This document shows positions 11,705 through 14,792 of a stretch of 14,792 nucleotides of DNA, piece after piece. Under the pieces are notes generated by a model that searched no databases, had not been told where the DNA came from, and saw only the letters and a program-made list of their open reading frames with translations. How positions within the stretch are numbered: the stretch's first letter is position 1; the number at the start of each line of letters is the position of its first letter. The stretch is taken from the NCBI GenBank assembly GCA_002692605.1, contig NZLE01000125.1, positions 1-14,792 of the forward strand, in the 5' to 3' direction. A program made the translations under genes and the position numbers. Source of the DNA: Opitutia bacterium. Lineage in GTDB: Bacteria > Verrucomicrobiota > Verrucomicrobiia > Opitutales > Seribacteraceae.

Positions 11705-14398
11705 ATGTCCGCTGACATGAATCAATTAATGAGATTTAGGCCGGGTTGGCTCTTTTTTGTACAGACCCTTTTTTTTCAAACGATTTTGGGACAAATAGAT
11801 CTGGTTGAGAAAGTGAAAAATCCCAACCCCGAAGGATGGGCCAACTTCGGACTGAAACTTTCCAAATCCGCCAATTTTTTAACTACAGGTTCAAGGTATG
11901 CAGATGTATCGGTAGATGGAAGCGCGATTTATGATTCGGGGAAGGCTTATGTTTTCAAGGTCGATGAGTCGAATGGTAGCGCCACTTTAATAGATAGCTT
12001 TCCTTCAAATGACCCTTATGAAGGAGGGGGGTTTGGGTATACCGTATCTTTGGATGATGGGAAATTAGTCGTGGCCTCGAAACCACAAAAATATCACTTT
12101 TACACGGCAGAGGGTTTTTATGCGGATACGAATCAATCGGCATCGGTCGAGGTATATGATGTAGATGAGAACGGTACCGCTATCTTTAACCAAACCATTC
12201 TAGCTCCGGACAACCTGAGCACTCGGGATAGCTTCGGACGGAATCTTTACCTCAATAAAGACATCTTGACGGTTCCGGGGATCGATTACAATTCTCCAAC
12301 CGATTCCGATGGGAATGCCACAAGTCGAATTTACAGGTACAGGTTGGAGTCCAACCAAACGGCCACTCTCATTCAAAGCCTTACATTGCAGGAAGAAATC
12401 GTCGATCACTACGGCGAAATCAACTTCTCGCAGTACGGGAATCGATTCGTGGTTGGTGATCCTTATGATAACAACGGATCCGCAGTGGATGGGAGGGTGA
12501 GCATTTACACGGTGGAGGAAGATGGAAATCTTACCCTCACTCAAAGTTTTCGAACACCCACGGACATGATGCCCGTGCAAGATCAAAAATCCAATGGGTT
12601 TGGCCGAGCCCTTGCTCAAGTGGGGAATTTCCTTGCAGTCGGGGCTTTTAAGGAATCTCTCGATTATCAATATGTAGGCGCGGTCTATCTTTATAAATTC
12701 GACCAAAATGGCGAGGCTCAGCCTTTTGCAAAAATTTTACCCAACGATTATTCTTCCGTATCAGAAAATTTAAAGTTCGGTCGTTCGATTGAGATCCAGG
12801 AAAAACCGGATGGAACCGCAACTATGTTCGTTTCAGCTTATCATGATGAAGCCGGTTCACTCTACGAGTTTAGCCTGGATAAGAATGGTTCCACGCAATT
12901 TGCCAGTAAAACTCGTCCGGTTGACGGAGTTGAGGGAGACCGATTTGGAATTTCGCTTGAAAGTTCGGGTGACTTTTTATTCGTGGGGGCTTACGAACAA
13001 AGTTATGGGGACTTAAACGAATCCGGTGCGTTTTACACTTATCGCACTCCTGAGGACAATGGAGATGCCAATAAGTCACTTTACAATCCGGTAACTCAGG
13101 AAATCGTTTCCGCTGATTTGGCCGCCAAAAGCAACACTTCTCCTTGGACAAAGCTCGATCCGGCCGACTATCCCGATTTCAATCATCCTGCCTATTACAG
13201 CAGTAAGGTTCACCAAGTATTGGACAACACCGAGGGAGCCGTAGTCGACGGTTGGGTCCTGACTGCATTCGTCGAAGGAGCAAGCAATCCTTATGAGGAA
13301 ATTAATGACGACCCATCAACCGATTCCAATCTAGTTCTTTACAATGAGGATACCAAGGAAATCATAACGCCCGAGGAGATTGATGCGAAGACTACCGTTG
13401 ATACTTGGATTTCGCTGAGTCCGGCCAGATACGAAGACAAGTACCAGTATCCGGCTTATTACAATATGACAGGTGGTCATTACGTGGTCCAAAACGACGG
13501 TACGGTGAAAAACGGGTGGGTCATTATGGATGCGAGTTCGATTGTCATGGAGGAGGCAAAGGTACTGTTTAATCAAAATACTGGCTCGGTCCTGACTCAA
13601 GCTGAGGTCTTGGCCAATGAATCCGAAACTTGGATGATGCTGGTGCCTGCCACTGAAATCGATGGGGTGAAGTACTACATAAACAAGGATGGATTGCAGT
13701 ATCCTTACCCAGCGTATTACAATTTTGATACCCATGGCATTCTTGACAGTTCGCAAGGAGACGTTGAGGACGGGTGGATTCTCACCGATCCCTCGAGCGC
13801 AGTTCTGACATACCGAATTACACTTTCATCGACGGATGGCGGAACAGTCACGGGTGAAGGAAATTATGAGTTGAAGTCTTCGGTTCGTTTGGCCGCGACT
13901 CCATCCGCAGGATACCTCTTCTCAGGGTGGGGCGGGGAGTGGGCGGGAACTGATAATCCGGCGGTTTTCGAGGCCACCGCCGACCTTTCCGTCGAAGCGA
14001 ATTTCGCCAAGGATTTGACGGATTCGGACGGAGACGGGCTGAGCAATTATGACGAACTGGTGGTTTACGATACCAACGTAAGTTCTGCGGATACGGATGG
14101 TGACGGTCTGACAGACAAGGAAGAGTTGGACAACGGAATGAACCCCTTGACTTCCGAAAAGGATATGGTTGACAAGCTATCCCTGATCATGGGAGCTCGA
14201 GGTGCAGCAGCCACTCCGTACACTGAAGGTTGGTTTTACTTGGAGGGCAGGGGCTGGCTGTTCACCAAGAGCAACCTTTATCCTTACTTCTACGATCACG
14301 CTGCCGGAAACTGGCTCTATTTCAAGAGCGGTCATGAAATTCCAAGGTTTTACGAGTATGCAACCCAACAGTGGATCGACTTGGGTGAATCCGATTAG
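11705..14398 (+). CDS. Large secreted FG-GAP beta-propeller protein with repeats and calcium-binding motifs
   Basis: An 897-residue protein with no cysteine. The start is uncertain: Met at 11705, 11717 or 11729 are in frame, and the signal peptide (MRFRPGWLFFVQTLFFQTILG) begins at the third. Residues about 40-455 hold seven F/Y-G blades (for example NFGLKLS, GFGYTVS, SFGRNLY, RFGISLE), enough for a complete seven-bladed integrin-alpha-type propeller. Then come three copies of a 62-74-residue repeat (459-520, 545-608, 621-694) with LYN/LFN, PAYY and GWV/GWI landmarks. A single InlB-B/Flg_new-like repeat follows (703-768, with GYLFSGWGGEW), then two thrombospondin-type-3 Ca motifs (DSDGDGLSN, DTDGDGLTD) and a Trp/Tyr-rich C-terminal domain (842-897). 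It is probably surface-located. The 5' half is visibly more A/T-rich than its neighbours. A TonB receptor gene starts 84 bases downstream, perhaps in the same transcript. The ligand is unknown. Confidence 0.9.
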   Translation: MSADMNQLMRFRPGWLFFVQTLFFQTILGQIDLVEKVKNPNPEGWANFGLKLSKSANFLTTGSRYADVSVDGSAIYDSGKAYVFKVDESNGSATLIDSFPSNDPYEGGGFGYTVSLDDGKLVVASKPQKYHFYTAEGFYADTNQSASVEVYDVDENGTAIFNQTILAPDNLSTRDSFGRNLYLNKDILTVPGIDYNSPTDSDGNATSRIYRYRLESNQTATLIQSLTLQEEIVDHYGEINFSQYGNRFVVGDPYDNNGSAVDGRVSIYTVEEDGNLTLTQSFRTPTDMMPVQDQKSNGFGRALAQVGNFLAVGAFKESLDYQYVGAVYLYKFDQNGEAQPFAKILPNDYSSVSENLKFGRSIEIQEKPDGTATMFVSAYHDEAGSLYEFSLDKNGSTQFASKTRPVDGVEGDRFGISLESSGDFLFVGAYEQSYGDLNESGAFYTYRTPEDNGDANKSLYNPVTQEIVSADLAAKSNTSPWTKLDPADYPDFNHPAYYSSKVHQVLDNTEGAVVDGWVLTAFVEGASNPYEEINDDPSTDSNLVLYNEDTKEIITPEEIDAKTTVDTWISLSPARYEDKYQYPAYYNMTGGHYVVQNDGTVKNGWVIMDASSIVMEEAKVLFNQNTGSVLTQAEVLANESETWMMLVPATEIDGVKYYINKDGLQYPYPAYYNFDTHGILDSSQGDVEDGWILTDPSSAVLTYRITLSSTDGGTVTGEGNYELKSSVRLAATPSAGYLFSGWGGEWAGTDNPAVFEATADLSVEANFAKDLTDSDGDGLSNYDELVVYDTNVSSADTDGDGLTDKEELDNGMNPLTSEKDMVDKLSLIMGARGAAATPYTEGWFYLEGRGWLFTKSNLYPYFYDHAAGNWLYFKSGHEIPRFYEYATQQWIDLGESD
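13079..13264 (+). repeat. Protein repeat copy 1 of 3 (PAYY repeat)
   Basis: Residues 459-520 of the propeller protein. Landmarks: LYNPVTQEI at the start, PWTKLDPADYP in the middle, HPAYY, then DGWVLT at the end. It aligns with copies 2 and 3 at the protein level; the DNA copies have diverged, so this is an old duplication rather than a recent one. Confidence 0.75.
13337..13528 (+). repeat. Protein repeat copy 2 of 3 (PAYY repeat)
   Basis: Residues 545-608. Landmarks: LYNEDTKEI, DTWISLSPARY, YPAYYN, DGTVKNGWVIM. It is the cleanest copy and the best guide to the unit: a short 'text line' strand, an acidic helix, a Trp turn, a PAYYN strand and a closing GWV strand. Confidence 0.75.
13565..13786 (+). 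repeat. Protein repeat copy 3 of 3 (PAYY repeat, with insertion)
   Basis: Residues 621-694. Landmarks: LFNQNTGSV, ETWMMLVPA, then an insertion of about 10 residues (DGVKYYINKD) before YPAYYN and DGWILT. The insertion makes this copy 74 residues against 62 and 64 for the others. Confidence 0.72.
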
Positions 14399-14482
14399 AT
14401 TTATGAGATGCGAAGCTCTTCCGAGACTTTTCATTCATTTCAATGGATGCATTGTCCCTTCATTGCTGGCTTTCGTTCGATA

Positions 14483-14792
14483 ATGAAACTTTCAGGGATT
14501 TTCCCTTTGGCCTTAAGCTCTGTATTCCCTGCGTCTGCCATGGCGGAACCGAGTAGCCTTGAGCCCATGACTATCCTTGCCACCCGCTCCGAGAAGAGCT
14601 CTTTTGAAACCGCCGGTTCCGATGCAGTTCTCACATACGATGAACTCAGCCGGCAGGGATCCACCACTTTAGGAAGTGCCTTGAAGTATGTTCCGGGAGT
14701 CTCAGTCCCTTTCGATTTCACAGGGGCGGATCCACTAGTCCCTTATTTGGGCGGGGGCGAAAAATCAATCAATATCCGAGGTATGGAGGGAA
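14483..14792 (+). CDS. TonB-dependent outer-membrane receptor, N-terminal part, cut by window edge
   Basis: 103 residues lie in the window, running off the right edge. Signal peptide MKLSGIFPLALSSVFPASAMA (cleavage after A21). The plug domain follows: MTILATRSEKSSFETAG (28-45), the usual 'TATR' start; ALKYVPGVSVPFDFTG with the PGV at 71-73; and SINIRGMEG (95-103), the conserved end of the plug's first motif. Such receptors import iron chelates, haem, vitamin B12 or glycans through the outer membrane using TonB energy. The INIRGMEG form is common in haem and siderophore receptors, and bfd and bfr lie 2.8-3.7 kb away, so an iron substrate is a reasonable guess. The barrel is missing here. There is no TonB box that I can pick out with confidence and no Shine-Dalgarno sequence. 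It starts 84 bases after the propeller gene on the same strand. Confidence 0.9.
   Translation, partial: MKLSGIFPLALSSVFPASAMAEPSSLEPMTILATRSEKSSFETAGSDAVLTYDELSRQGSTTLGSALKYVPGVSVPFDFTGADPLVPYLGGGEKSINIRGMEG

Noticed and set aside
1..14792. CRISPR arrays, insertion sequences, tRNA or integrase signs of a mobile island
   Set aside because: No regularly spaced direct repeats, transposase motifs, terminal inverted repeats or tRNA-like clover-leaf segments were seen. Clustering of sulfatases alone is normal for this kind of bacterium.

Overview
The window looks like a piece of chromosome from a heterotrophic, probably marine, Gram-negative bacterium of the PVC group, most likely Verrucomicrobiota (Opitutae/Puniceicoccales-like). 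This is an inference. It rests on four exported sulfatases in under 15 kb, several lipoproteins, a large surface protein with FG-GAP, InlB-like and thrombospondin-type-3 segments, a TonB-dependent receptor, and mostly weak or absent Shine-Dalgarno sequences. No rRNA, tRNA, CRISPR array, transposase or integrase was seen. No gene-free stretch exceeds about 155 bases.

Layout. Positions 1-2206 (minus strand) read, in transcription order, SGNH/GDSL hydrolase, small three-helix membrane protein (ATGA overlap), lipoprotein with a PsbP/DcrB-like look, and the N-terminal third of a sulfatase cut by the window edge. Positions 2317-3208 (minus) hold a His-rich lipoprotein overlapping sufE, separated from the GDSL gene by a hairpin. 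Positions 3325-6910 (plus) hold two tandem sulfatases, each with an extra C-terminal beta-rich domain. They converge on a fatty acid desaturase (6907-7962, minus) and the two stop codons overlap. A fourth sulfatase of a different subfamily (8042-9514, minus) lies upstream of the desaturase.

Positions 9669-11636 (minus) are the most interesting part: a Bfd-type [2Fe-2S] ferredoxin with an added cysteine-rich tail, a bacterioferritin that keeps the haem Met but has Ser at two ferroxidase-ligand positions, and an unnamed 352-residue protein whose motif order matches a divergent protein-kinase-like fold. A 25-bp palindrome lies upstream of bfd, in the short divergent region shared with a gene for an 897-residue seven-bladed-propeller surface protein. 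The start of a TonB-dependent receptor follows that gene.

Working picture. The left two thirds serve scavenging of sulfated (algal) polysaccharides: sulfatases remove sulfate and the SGNH hydrolase may remove ester groups. The right third looks like an iron uptake/storage module (TonB receptor and surface protein outside, Bfr/Bfd inside) with a possible kinase-like partner. The link between the halves of the iron module is inferred from adjacency only.
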